A stretch of 60,000 nt of DNA. Origin: Apostichopus japonicus (Eukaryota; Echinodermata; Holothuroidea; Aspidochirotida; Stichopodidae). A program made the position numbers and the translations under genes. The stretch spans positions 24,878,564-24,938,563 of the forward strand of contig NC_092571.1 in NCBI RefSeq assembly GCF_037975245.1. The letters run 5' to 3'. The notes beneath the pieces are model-generated. The model did no database searches. It was not told the origin of the DNA and saw only the letters and a program-made list of their open reading frames with translations. Of the stretch, positions 46,701-58,096 are shown in pieces (the first letter of the stretch is position 1; each line of letters begins with the position of its first letter).

Positions 46701-48309
46701 TGGGTAATTTCAGCTCGCCAATCTTCTCCTCCTGTCACCGCAACAGTCCATGACTGACCTATATATGTTCCAAAATCATTAACCATGACACAACATTATC
46801 GATAAGGTGTGAATATATTTTAATCATTCTTTGGTAACTAAGCATTTTTGTCCTCTTTATGAGTCAGCACAAAAATATACCCTTGCTTTTATCATTCTCG
46901 GGAAGTTGGATCTTTTATTCAATTTAAGCATCTCTGTTGACGCATTAACCGCAAAGAAAGAGTTATTAATTGTTTTGACAGTCACTTAAAGACATGGTGT
47001 TGACTCGTGTGACATTATATAGTCGAGTCTAACTAGGCGCTTAACTCCAAGAGGCACTGAAATGCCACGACAGGGTGCTGTAGTAAGAGGCTCAACTTGA
47101 GACGCAGAAATGGGGATGAAGAGGAGAAGTCGGTTGGTTTGGAAGGGGTCAGAGGTCATGACACTTACTTTTAGTGAGGGTCACATCTCCCCCAACCTCC
47201 ACCCTATTCCCCGAAGAAATGTCCATGTATGCAAACTAGTAGATAGTATCCATTGTGTTTGGTTATCGTTACAAAGATTTTATATATATGTAGTTGGTTA
47301 TACGGAGCTTCCGGGATCTTCGAGAACACGAAAATAGCTGACAAATCTGAAGCTTCCGCATCATGGAACACCACGGGTCGAATCACCTGCAGCTCTCTTT
47401 TCCCAGCCAATAATAGTTAATAATCCCCCCCCCCCCCCTCAAAAGCCAATATCCTATCCTCCTACGACTAACGGTACAGTCTGTACTATTACAAACAACA
47501 ATCAGAACAAAACACAAAGTATAGCATATTTCACGGTAACTGTTGCAAGTTGTCGGTTTACTATGCTCTCCCTACTCCAAGGATTACCCCCCCCCACCCC
47601 CCAAATGGCTTCCGTTTAATTAAGAAAGGTTTGTCACCCATGGCGTAGGCAACAGACTGTAAATATCGTAATTACAAAAGGGTTCTCTTGGCGGTAGTGC
47701 CGTATTATGCTCTTTGATCAATTTCACCGAGCCATAATATAAGGTGATTGTTTATCGTTTTCCAACGAGTCAGAAATTTGATAAATTGAGGGACAAAATG
47801 TGAATGTTAAAGATATTTATTGACAGAAATAAAATACAAAACTGGAGCCAACTTAATCTGGATAAGACTCGGAGATGATTAAGAGTAAATATTCAATGGT
47901 AACATGGCGCGTGATCAATCTTTCGTTGCCAGACAACGGCAGACGACAACCTATTACACGAGACCCAAAAATAAGAACAAGAATCGCCGCGCCGTTAAAT
48001 TAAAGAGAAAGTGTTCATTTCGCTTTCGTCTTTGCAACAATAACATGACACTGACTTTGATTAGCATACAAGTATGACATGATACATCAGCTTTGAAAAG
48101 ACAATATTGCCTTTATTTTTGTATTTCAACGACCCGATTAATGTAAAGACAATATGTTTCAATAAGACGACTTTCTTTCGCTGAAAATGGTAATCAATGA
48201 AGACAATTTAACCATTCAAGACATTCTAATGAGAGGGGAAGGCGAAGACTTGGATGAGCCTCAGTCCACCCCACCTCACACGCATAGTTGTGACACTATG
48301 TGGAGTGTT

Positions 48310-48545
48310 AATGGAGTGTTAGCTCAGTGGTTAACGCCGGTGACTTCCAATCACAAGGTCCCCAGTCACTCCAAGATTAATGTATGTCGTCCATTTACAG
48401 AGTTGTTGACAATTGACAATTTATAATCATGGACGTTAAATATGAATCTAAGAGACTGACTTAGGTCAGCTTGCGGCTTTCATAAGCCATGAGGCTTCTT
48501 CGCGAGTTCCTGCTTGCAGGAGGATCTAAAATACATACTATTAAA
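48310..48545 (+). mobile_element. tRNA-derived SINE
   Basis: 'TTAGCTCAGTGGTTAACGCC' is a good tRNA A box. The B-box region (GGTCCCCAGTCAC) is degenerate. About 90 bp on, a structured body with AGGTCAGCTTGCGGCTTT, CATAAGCCATGAGGCTTC and CCTGCTTGCAGGAGGATC leads into an AT-rich end. It is too diverged to be a functional tRNA. Confidence 0.55.
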
Positions 48546-49144
48546 GACCTCTGTATTATGTTATGTTATTAACGTATTTGTAACATGGTGCATGGCTGAA
48601 GTTACCCTGGCAACACAGACAGTCGCACTTTAAAGAATGCATGTCCGCGTGATTCCCGCTCGTTTGTTTGCTCAATGGTTATAGGTTAATTAGGCCTTCG
48701 CCATTAGCTGATAATATTTTTATGCAAGCTTCTGTTTTAGTTGATCTGTTTTATGTTTTGTTACAAAACGGTCGCAGATTATATCAGGCATGCGTCACTA
48801 CCGAGCATTCCCTTCGCGAGTGCCAGTCCGTGGCAACCTGACCGAAGCAACTTCAATTTTCCCATTAGTCTACAGACCAGACAACCAATCATATGACAAT
48901 CCTCCTTATCTGAAGGTTTTAATTTTCTATAAAAATAAAAATTAGAAAAGAGAGAAATAAACTTCTTAATTGCCTTTGTAAACACCTCGTACCTAGGACG
49001 ATAACAACAGATGTGGTGATTTGCTTTTAGGATAGAAGTTCGCAACTAACATGTCCGTATTCTGTAACACAATGACAAAAAGTTTGCAAATGTTAATAAC
49101 AAAAATTATGTGCGAGTTTTGTCACTTCTGTTACTGTGACGTGT

Positions 49145-49275
49145 CATTTAGCTTCTGATCTGAAGAAGATCCTGTTAGGATCGAAACGTCAGGCCCTCTT
49201 AATTTTACACATTCTCTTACACAGGCTCTTGAGAGTATGAGCAGCTTGCTAACAATTTTGTTTTATTTAAACATA
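49145..49275 (+). repeat. Dispersed repeat with hammerhead-like core, plus strand
   Basis: 49160-49190 reads CTGAAGA, then GATCC-TGTTA-GGATC as a perfect stem-loop, then GAAACGTC. CTGANGA, a stem and GAAA is the catalytic core order of hammerhead ribozymes, which Penelope-like retroelements are known to carry. I cannot see stem III or a matched stem I, so activity is doubtful. The minus-strand relative is at 12384-12520. Confidence 0.6.
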
Positions 49276-49607
49276 TAAATATATCAAACAACATTCAGTT
49301 GACATATTAGAGTATACAACTGTAGACTATACATCTACAAAAATGGATTTATTTCTTCATTTTTCACATATGAAAGATATATGTGTATGATTTCCTGGTT
49401 TTCCGTTGTTTATGCATTTATATGAGGACGATACCTGAAGCAACTGCCCCCTCCCACGCCACCCCCCCCCCCCCCGTTAAAAACACGCTGATGTTGTTCG
49501 ATTCGGTGATGTTGTTTCGTGTACTATCACATTGGATCGTTAAACTAATGCAGGAATACTGGCTCATCATTAGAAATTGGTAATCAACTACGTTGAATGA
49601 TCCTGAT

Positions 49608-50391
49608 CAAGGGCGGCGGAAGCACTTTTAATCTGGGGGGCACCAAAGTCGAAGGGCACTTTGCAGAAATTCGATTGGATTGATGCAGCCTGATATTTAG
49701 TACCCTTTATAACTCTTATTGTATTATCTTATTTGCAAATACACATCACTCCATCAACGCCACCCCCCCACCCCCTCTCAAGGAAACAATGCATACTAGC
49801 ACTGCAATATCTAATGTGCAAATTGGGAAACAAGGAAAAGGACAAAATGAGGTGAAATCATTATAAAGTCCAATTCCCTGCACACGCGATCGATACATGC
49901 ATGAAAGCAAATGAAATATGTCAAAATACTGAAAGAAAAAAAAAATCCATGTGTTTTTCAATGGTTAAACTGATATTATTATGATATTATTATTGTAACG
50001 ACTTTTTGAATAGTTATAACCAATTTGGAAGGGTTATAACACGGCAAATGATTGTATGTTATTGGCATGCGATGTAATAACCAACGCATGCCTATATGAT
50101 ATGCACATTAAGGTGTTGAACGCGCGCGTAGCGCGCGAAAAATTTTGATGATATTTTTCGGGCAAGTCGTTACAGCCCCTCCCCCCCCCCCAATCAAATT
50201 GGGCTCCTACGCCTGTGGTAGTAAACATTTAAAACTTCCCGAAATATTTCATTCGACGTGGGTTTCGCTTTGTAAACTCTTTTTTTATTTAGAAATTTTT
50301 ATGTAGAAAAAGGGCACATTTTTAACCTGAGGAAAAGTGGGGGGGGCACGTGCCCCCTGTGCCCCCCCCCCCCCCGGTTTCGCCGCCCTTG
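49608..50391. mobile_element. hAT-like non-autonomous element, 784 bp
   Basis: ATCCTGAT is repeated exactly on both sides (49600-49607 and 50392-50399), an 8-bp target duplication. The ends are CAAGGGCGGCGGAAGC and, reversed, CAAGGGCGGCGAAACC: an 11-bp perfect terminal inverted repeat, 13 of 15 overall. G/C-rich homopolymers sit just inside both ends. A palindromic GCGCGCGTAGCGCGCG lies at about 50120-50137. No transposase frame. Confidence 0.9.
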
Positions 50392-51889
50392 ATCCTGATG
50401 TAGGGTTTTTCAATTCCGGAGTGCGATTTGCTTCTTTTTTCTTCTTCTATACCGTCTAAGATTGAAACAGATGAAAGTGACTTTCAAACAATTCATGACT
50501 TAGAGAGAAATTCAGTCAAGCCTTGTAGTAAATGGAGTTATAACGCACGGGCAAGATTTTTTTTTGTATGTGTGTGTGAGCCTCATCTGTGAATGTTCAG
50601 TTCGAGTCATGAAACACAATTCCATTAGGAATCAACAACAATAATAACAACAACAATGAAGAGCGGGAAAACAAACGATCCGGCTATAGTAGCACCTCAA
50701 AAAAAAAATAATGTTAATAATGAAAATAAACTGAATAACTCATGATTTTGACCTCACTTAATTCCGAGAAAGGTTGATATGAAGATGGGCAAATGCGTGG
50801 ATCAATGTACTTATTTGTTTACACGCCGAACTCTAATTTTGAAGTTAATCTTAATCTGAGTATTGCTTTTATTGGCCAATACTATTGGTATTTCAGGTAG
50901 AACAATAGGTAAGTGTTATTGTGCAAGTTATGATAACTTGCACAATAAAACTTACCTATAGTTCTACCTGAAATACCAGATTTAATTTGGGGGCAAACGC
51001 TGTCATTGACAGTACAGTGATTTACTTGCGTGTATCCTTTAACTATTACGCCGAACATATCCCTTCATGCTCCACGCGAACCTGTCGATAATACTTTGGT
51101 ATGTTTGAAACTTACGTGAAAGTTCATTTTAAAAGTTTCTGGAGACAGCAAAAAAAAAAAAAAAAAAAAGTAGCTAATGAAACGCACAAATTTGTTTCTT
51201 AATCTCCTGGTTTAAGTAGACAAATGATTGTTTTCGACCTCAAAATTTTGTCCTTCACCTCTAGAGATAAAAAGTCAAACTGGTTTGTTTTCGAAAGTGA
51301 CTTTGACAACGCAATAGCAACATTATCATCTTCGCAAGTATTACAATCGCTTCGCTTATTGGTCGAACAGCTTCGAACATGATTCTGATTGGCTACTATA
51401 CGGAAATATTAAGCTCAAGACCAAAGCAGAGAGGTTTACGTACACCAGTTGCATGAAGACTTGTAGCTAACCTGACAAGAATTTCTTTTAGTAAGATATT
51501 GACAGCCTAATCGGTAAGATGGACTTTCGTCGTTTGTCCGACTCGGAGATTGTGGCCGATTCAATGGGAGACGACAGCTGCCAATGTGTGTATATCGTAC
51601 GGATAATCAACAGATGAAATTGTAACGATAACACCAAGAGCGTTATACTACGAACTGTAAAAGCATTTTTATTGGAGACAGAGAAGTATCGATAGAGCAA
51701 ACACATACTTCAAAGTGCATACTCAGAACGTTTCAGTTTCTAAACGAGAAATATTTAATACTGCATTGCATTGCATTGTTATTGACGCAAAGCATAACGT
51801 TGGCACTATACAGGAACAAAAACATCGTATAAACTAGTGTACTGATTGTGTTGGACAGTTAGTTTACACTAAGGAATACTTGAGTTATA
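50392..51889. other. Upstream region of the GPCR gene
   Basis: It holds the 91-bp palindrome (50887-50977), a 19-base A run (51151-51169) and, closer to the gene, sequence with no clear TATA box. I do not see an upstream coding exon; the 5' UTR may or may not contain an intron. Confidence 0.55.
50887..50977. repeat. Near-perfect 91-bp palindrome
   Basis: Left arm 50887-50931 and right arm 50933-50977 are inverted copies of 45 bp with only two mismatches and a single central base. Each arm starts GGTATTTCAGGTAGAAC and ends TTGTGCAAGTTAT. The central loop is too small for a normal microRNA hairpin. It may be a small palindromic transposon remnant or a cruciform-forming site. Confidence 0.95.
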
Positions 51890-54800
51890 ATGATGGAGTC
51901 AACATCACTATTTTATTGTTTGTTATGCCTATTTCTACCGTTCTTCATAGTGGTTCCAGCTCACGAGGTGTCGGCACTTCCTGCCTTTATTTCAGAAGAA
52001 GACCGCATTGAGAATCACACAGAAACCACTAACAGCTCTGGTACAGAACAACTGATCTTCTTAGCAACAGCACCATTCTCTAAAGATGTGTCCGTCTGCT
52101 CATCTGCGTATTCATGTTACGAAGCATGCGCAGAAGATGATTACTCCTCGGTTCATGTCGTGTCGAACGTAAGTAGGCGCGTGATTCTTAATACAATGGA
52201 AAACATCTGTTTTTGTGATTCTCGATGTCAAATTTTCGCCGATTGTTGTTACGATTATGACCTTTACTGTGCTCATAATAATACCGATGAAGATCAACAT
52301 ATTCATTTGTCGACGAAAAAAATGCACTATTCGGCCACTAATTACCCGGAAGTGGATGGAACGTCCTTTATCGAGGAGCAGGAAAGTTTTGAGTGTATTA
52401 ATGTGGACCAGTACCCATCCTCTTCCTTCTGGGCCAAAACGATGTGTCGGTCTGATTGGAAAGACGCGTATGTAAGTGATTTATGTCTAAATCCTGATCC
52501 AGACGATATGTTGACGCAGTTGCCGGTAATCGATACCGACAAAACCGTATACCGAAATGCATTTTGCGCCGAGTGCAACGGTATTTGGACTTACAAGTTC
52601 ATGTTATTAGATTCGGTATGTCAGTTATTTATCCCTTCCAACATCATCAACAAACGCCAGTTATTCTCTGCATTTTTAAAGAAAAACTGTGTTACTTACA
52701 TCAGAAGTGGTTTCTCCGAACCACCCAGGTCATGCTTGAAAACTTTGAATACTTGCCCAAAGTCGTCTTACAATATCGACGTCATGCAAAAGATTAACGA
52801 AGGTTGTGATGGACCTACACAGTTTCCTGTGCTAAGTTATGAAAACCCGAATAAACCGGTTATCTACAAGAACCCTGAATGTGCTGTCTGTAACGGTTCG
52901 CCTGCGAGGAAACAGAGATGTTTCAAATTTTATCCAGAGAACGATGCTGCTGCTGCACTGAATGGAATTGTTGGCTTAAATCGCGGCTCGATTATCGAAC
53001 ACACCGATATTTACGGTAAGCTATATATGGACAGTAAAGAGGTGCAAGAAAATAAGAAAGACGAATTGCATCACGTGATAATCAACTATAACTCTGACAT
53101 GACACGGACTGTAATCGTGAACGAAGATGATCGGTATATCGTACCGATAGTTCACGAGTGTCCGTACGGCGCCGTATTTGATCCGTTTCAAGGACAATGT
53201 AGACAAATTCACTGTGAGAGTGGCTACGTACTCGAAGGAAACGAATGTGTCTTGGACATCAATATTCAAGGAATCGTCAACAGTTTAACTGAGCTAGCAT
53301 CAGGAGTGGCCGATGGCCGTAACGGCACGCCCATGGGACACAGATTCAAGCTCATCATTACAGTTAACGTCAGTATGGACGGTCGACCCGTTCTCGAATT
53401 CTTGAAGAATAATTCCGTCTTGCAGAGGTTCGTCAGCTTTCTCAATACGACGGAACTGATCAGTGAAGAAAGCAAGGAAAACGCGACGTCTGCGTTTTCT
53501 CCGATGCGACCCCGTTGGTTGAACAGTACGGAGATCGACGCTACCTACAACGCATCGGGCGATGGACAGGTACTTATTGTCTTAACCTTTACACCCAGTT
53601 TGCCATCTTTCGATCTTTCGTTTGATGTCGCTGTTAAAGAATTCCTGCAAAACTTGGACAACGATCATTCTCTCGTAGTCGCTGCCGACTACGAGGTCTA
53701 CGTGGACGATAAAGAAGTTGATACAAATGGTTTGAACTTAAAGACATTCATCGATGTAGTAACGACACACCTGAACAAACTTTGGTATGTTATTACTAGT
53801 TGCGAAGAGTCGCTTCGGATTCACCACTCGTCAGAGCTGACGTTTTCGAAAGAGTCCGAACGGTTTTGTCTGAACGTTTCCGTAAGCGGTCAAAACGATT
53901 GGCATGGTTGTAACGAAACCATCTTTTTTGCTTATAACACGGAACAAGGATTGGACGGGCAGGAATTTTACGTTTTACTCTGCGACAGTTCCTCGGTGTT
54001 ACCAGCGGACTGTCCGCGCATTTGGTACAACGTGTCGGAGTACACGGTGCTCCCGAATCATACAGCAGTGGTCGAAAACGGTCAGACTTATCACCGTGAT
54101 GAATATGAAATAAACGACGGTTACTTGGTGGTTTGTTCTAACTTTACCAGTCAAATTAATGAAATATATGTATTTTTCTTTGGCTTTACCATCGGACAAA
54201 TCTATATGACATTCATCCTAGGGGGTGTCTCGGACATATGCTTAATTTTGACGATAATCACCTACATCATTTTCAAAGAATTGCGCACGTTACCTGGTCT
54301 GAATTTGTTAGGCCTTATGGTCGCAAACATATGTTGCAACTGTAGTTTACTCTTAGGTGTGACAAACAGCATTGGGTCGAACGTCTGTGTAGTTGGCGCT
54401 GTTTTCATTCACTATTACACACTCGCAAACCTTTGCTGGATGACGAGTATCGCCTTTGATGCATATTTAACTTTCGGCGGGAATCGTAGACAGACGTTTA
54501 CTCACTTTAGATCGAATTATCCGAAAAGTAAACGTTACATGTTATATTCATTTTTCTCATGGGGGGTTCCCGGATCGTTGGTTGGTATGGGGGTTATTTT
54601 TAACTATTGTGAATGCGGTCCCTTCCCTGTGTGGTACGGTCGTTACATCTCCTGTTGGATAAACGACCCTTACGGGTTCCTTTATCTCTTCACCATCCCT
54701 GCTTCTCTGATCTTACTCTCTAACTACATTCTATTTGTTCTTGCTATAAGCGGCATCAAATCTTCACAGTTCCAAGGATCCAATCAGCTTAACAAATTAA

Positions 54801-55426
54801 ACTTCGCGAATGCTAAGAAAGACATCGCGGTGTACATTAAGCTACTGACCACTACCGGTTTTGGGTGGGTATTCGGTTATATCGCTGCCATATCTGAAAT
54901 CACTGCACTGTGGTCCCTATTCCTTATTTTGGTGAGTTTACAGGGCGTTTTCATCTTTCTTGCCTTCTTCTGTAATAGGCGCGTGCTCTTGTTATACGTT
55001 AACCTAATCAAAGGCAATCGGAAAAATAGGCTAGCCCGCGGATCGTCCTCTACAGCGATGGACTCGTCCAGAGCGATAAGAAATAAAAGTGCGCCATCTA
55101 TTTCTGAAAATATAACCTTTGACACACATGGGAAGAATAAACTAGGGTTTGATGCATCTGAGTTTCAGAAGAATAACAAGTCTGTAAATGAGGAAAGGGT
55201 TAGCAAGTCTACGACTGATGATGATGATGATGAGGTACCAGAGGATGACGTAATCATTGCAAAATTTGGGGAAAATAATAAAGGGTTTGATCTGTCTGAG
55301 TTGCAGGAGAATGAGAATTCCACAAAGGTAGGAATGGTTGCTAAGGAAGTTGATGAGATGGCAGACGATGACGTAGGCATGACAAATATTCACAAAGAAA
55401 ATACACTTGATGAAGTTTTCTTGTAA
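51890..55426 (+). CDS. Methuselah-like GPCR with somatomedin-B domain, single exon
   Basis: 1178 residues in one uninterrupted frame. It starts at ATG-ATG and a signal peptide (about 1-24, LFYCLLCLFLPFFIVV). A somatomedin-B domain follows, with Cys at 76, 80, 107, 109, 113, 119, 120 and 127 (FCDSRC, DCCYDY). Two Cys-rich modules each end in a Y[RK]NxxCAxCNG motif (YRNAFCAECNG, YKNPECAVCNG). A segment HECPYGAVFDPFQGQCRQIH, many N-glycosylation sites and no obvious HL/T GPS cleavage site come next. Residues about 765-1035 hold seven membrane segments of family B2/Mth type (for example LPGLNLLGLMVAN, and GWVFGYIAAI in segment 6). The cytoplasmic tail of about 140 residues is acidic and contains a repeat. 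It is likely a plasma-membrane receptor for an unknown ligand coupled to a G protein. Introns are absent, which may reflect retroposition and family expansion. Class is sure; ligand is unknown. Confidence 0.93.
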   Translation: MMESTSLFYCLLCLFLPFFIVVPAHEVSALPAFISEEDRIENHTETTNSSGTEQLIFLATAPFSKDVSVCSSAYSCYEACAEDDYSSVHVVSNVSRRVILNTMENICFCDSRCQIFADCCYDYDLYCAHNNTDEDQHIHLSTKKMHYSATNYPEVDGTSFIEEQESFECINVDQYPSSSFWAKTMCRSDWKDAYVSDLCLNPDPDDMLTQLPVIDTDKTVYRNAFCAECNGIWTYKFMLLDSVCQLFIPSNIINKRQLFSAFLKKNCVTYIRSGFSEPPRSCLKTLNTCPKSSYNIDVMQKINEGCDGPTQFPVLSYENPNKPVIYKNPECAVCNGSPARKQRCFKFYPENDAAAALNGIVGLNRGSIIEHTDIYGKLYMDSKEVQENKKDELHHVIINYNSDMTRTVIVNEDDRYIVPIVHECPYGAVFDPFQGQCRQIHCESGYVLEGNECVLDINIQGIVNSLTELASGVADGRNGTPMGHRFKLIITVNVSMDGRPVLEFLKNNSVLQRFVSFLNTTELISEESKENATSAFSPMRPRWLNSTEIDATYNASGDGQVLIVLTFTPSLPSFDLSFDVAVKEFLQNLDNDHSLVVAADYEVYVDDKEVDTNGLNLKTFIDVVTTHLNKLWYVITSCEESLRIHHSSELTFSKESERFCLNVSVSGQNDWHGCNETIFFAYNTEQGLDGQEFYVLLCDSSSVLPADCPRIWYNVSEYTVLPNHTAVVENGQTYHRDEYEINDGYLVVCSNFTSQINEIYVFFFGFTIGQIYMTFILGGVSDICLILTIITYIIFKELRTLPGLNLLGLMVANICCNCSLLLGVTNSIGSNVCVVGAVFIHYYTLANLCWMTSIAFDAYLTFGGNRRQTFTHFRSNYPKSKRYMLYSFFSWGVPGSLVGMGVIFNYCECGPFPVWYGRYISCWINDPYGFLYLFTIPASLILLSNYILFVLAISGIKSSQFQGSNQLNKLNFANAKKDIAVYIKLLTTTGFGWVFGYIAAISEITALWSLFLILVSLQGVFIFLAFFCNRRVLLLYVNLIKGNRKNRLARGSSSTAMDSSRAIRNKSAPSISENITFDTHGKNKLGFDASEFQKNNKSVNEERVSKSTTDDDDDEVPEDDVIIAKFGENNKGFDLSELQENENSTKVGMVAKEVDEMADDDVGMTNIHKENTLDEVFL

Positions 55427-57360
55427 TAGTTTATTTAATACATAAGGCCTTTGTAGATGTATATTCAACTGATTCAAAACAGTAATTTTTATATTATTTG
55501 AAAACATCTTTTTATTGCAGTTTGGTTCATGTATATACGTAAAGTAACATTAGAATAGACCTATACCATAGCAATTAATTTTACAATATAGCAGAGATAA
55601 CAGTAAGCTCAAAAGTTTGCACCAATTAATGAAACTTTGAATATTTCCGTCCTATTCTCATTGTCTAAGAATAAATTGACGAAGATGACCGTCGAAGATT
55701 GCATCTCTCATGCGCTCAAGTCACTCGATTGACTAAAAGATCATTCAATGAAGATATAAGTAGCTAAAATTACTATATAAATATTCTTATAATTCTATAA
55801 TATATTCTTACCCGGGCGGATTTGAAGACTTATGTCCGTGGTATCTCTCCTTGCTGAGTTTGGTGTCGTCAATTCTCGTAAGCGCAGTTTTTTGGCTCCA
55901 TTTCAATCCATTGATCCTCTTAATAAATGCAATACTTACCCCGAATTTTGGTTCAAATGCACAGCGTTGTAGAGGCCAGAGAGCATGCGCATGTGCATGC
56001 GCATTATGTGGTCTATTCATCAATGAACGTGATCTCTACTTTACACTCGAACATTAAGTGCTGGTCACTTCAAATCGATTTTTTTTCTTTGGTACTTTTT
56101 AGCTTATTTATTTATTTGATTGCAATTTAGTTTGAGATTATTGTTCACTCTGTGTATGGTTCATTTGACACTCAGAAAAAAAGTAGAAGAAATGCCAAAA
56201 CAAAAACAAAAACCGGTTATTTCATTATGAGTGGGAATTGGTGTAATCCGCGAATTCTTAACATATGTTACTGGAAATTTTGAGCATAAGACTTTCAAAC
56301 AGATTTCGAAGTTGTGGTTCGTTTATATACAGGGATGGGGAAATATAATACACAGGTACGTTTCCTGGAATCAGTGGTGTTGAGGTCACTCTCATTCAGA
56401 AGATTTTTTTCTTTCCTTGATGTAACCATGGAGATAAATCTGTTTTACCTCCATGATGTAACTAGAAAGTAGAAAGTATTACGAAGGACTTCTGTCTCTT
56501 TGCTTGTTTTGTTTTGGACAGGTAACACTGTGGACGATATGCTCCTTTAATATATTTGCTATGCTACAGAAACTAAGAGGACATTATACTATTCATATAG
56601 GGTAGATTTCAATCTAATATTCTGAAGACCACCATTATAATATCTTGTTCCAAACGGTATAGATAAAGCCTATACCTTTTACCGTGCATATATATTGCTG
56701 TGTATAATTTATAATCTTATTCTAGTTTTCTCCTCGAAATGATATACATTTATTCACAAGTATGGTTTGCTTGTCAATACAATCTGAATTCAATTTGTAA
56801 AAAGAAGATCAAAATTGAAGAAAAAAAGAGATAGCAAAGAATGGAAGAATATTGTCTTCATTAACACCCGTGGAATGATGATTAATTTTGTACATAATTA
56901 ACACAAAAGAACAATGAGAGTTTCGACTCATGATGAATAAACATGATATGACGTCATTCAGTATGTTGCCGTCACGTGACGTACATGCATAATCTGCGAT
57001 CAACGTTAATAATCTGATACTGAAAAAAAATCATGCACAAAGTCCCTTTAATTGTACAGCGCTTTAATGGCATGCCTCATCCCTCGTCGATTTCTTTAGA
57101 CACTTGCTTTCAGGTACCGTTGTTTTTTGTTCCCTTCAAGTTTTAAAATTTCTGCAAACGTGGCATTATGTTATTACAATAAAGATAGATATAAATAAAC
57201 TTCTCTTTTGGTTATAATTCATTTTATTAATGTATTGAATGTAGACCTATAAGATTTTTGTGACTTTATTGGAACATTTCATTAGTAACGAAGTTATATA
57301 CGACTGGAAATGGTATCCGTGTTGCAGGAAACGTGCACGGCTTTTACCTATACTACATTC
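55427..57360. other. GPCR 3' UTR and downstream intergenic DNA
   Basis: AT-rich with no supported gene. A candidate poly(A) signal lies at 55670-55675. TGCGCATGTGCATGCGCA near 55986-56003 is a short purine-pyrimidine alternating palindrome. Nothing else is recognised. Confidence 0.6.
55670..55675 (+). terminator. Poly(A) signal candidate of the GPCR gene
   Basis: AATAAA 244 bases after the GPCR stop codon, the first canonical hexamer downstream. Confidence 0.55.
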
Positions 57361-58096
57361 GCTCCATCAGATCATCCATTCGCACCATAAGATCATTCAT
57401 TCTCCTCATATATGATCATTCATTATAGCACCATAAGATCATTCATTCGCACCATAAGATCATTCATTCTCACCATAAGATCATTCATTCTCACCATAAG
57501 ATCATTCATTCTCACCATAAGATCATTCATTCTCACCATAAGATCATTCATTCTCCTCATATATGATCATTTATTATAGCACCATAAGATCATCCATTCG
57601 CACCATCATATCATCCATTCGCACCATAAGATCATTCATTCTCCTCATATATGATCATTTATTATAGCACCATAAGATCATTCATTCGCACCATAAGATC
57701 ATTCATTCTCACCATAAGATCATTCATTCGCACCATAAGATCATTCATTCTCACCATAAGATCATTCATTCTCACCATAAGATCATTCATTCTCACCATA
57801 AGATCATTCATTCTCCTCATATATGATCATTTATTATAGCACCATAAGATCATTCATTCGCACCATAAGATCATTCATTCGCACCATAAGATCATTCATT
57901 CTCACCATAAGATCATTCATTCTCCTCATATATGATCATTTATTATAGCACCATAAGATCATCCATTCGCACCATCATATCATCCATTCGCACCATAAGA
58001 TCATTCATTCTCCTCATATATGATCATTTATTATAGCACCATAAGATCATTCATTCGCAAAATGAGACCATAAGATCATTCATTCTCGACCATAAA
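57361..58096. repeat. 21-bp satellite with higher-order structure
   Basis: About 35 copies of ACCATAAGATCATTCATTC(G/T)C in tandem. A variant segment (CTCCTCATATATGATCATTT, then ATTATAGC) interrupts the array six times, near 57402, 57553, 57639, 57813, 57922 and 58011. A longer block including GATCATCCATTCGCACCATC and ATATCATCCATTCGC occurs near 57588 and again near 57957, giving a higher-order period of about 369 bp. Confidence 0.95.

Larger units (their letters stand above)
42063..49607. other. Intergenic region between the two genes, first part
   Basis: I find no exon or conserved domain on either strand; the many short frames are AT-rich and low complexity. Contents recognised: a TTAA MITE (43424-43780), a SINE (48310-48545), a repeat copy with hammerhead-like core (49145-49275) and C homopolymers (46326-46346, 47424-47438, 49459-49476). 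Confidence 0.65.

Noticed and set aside
50887-50977. MicroRNA precursor
   Set aside because: The fold is strong but the loop is a single base and the arms are almost perfectly paired, unlike a normal animal pre-miRNA.
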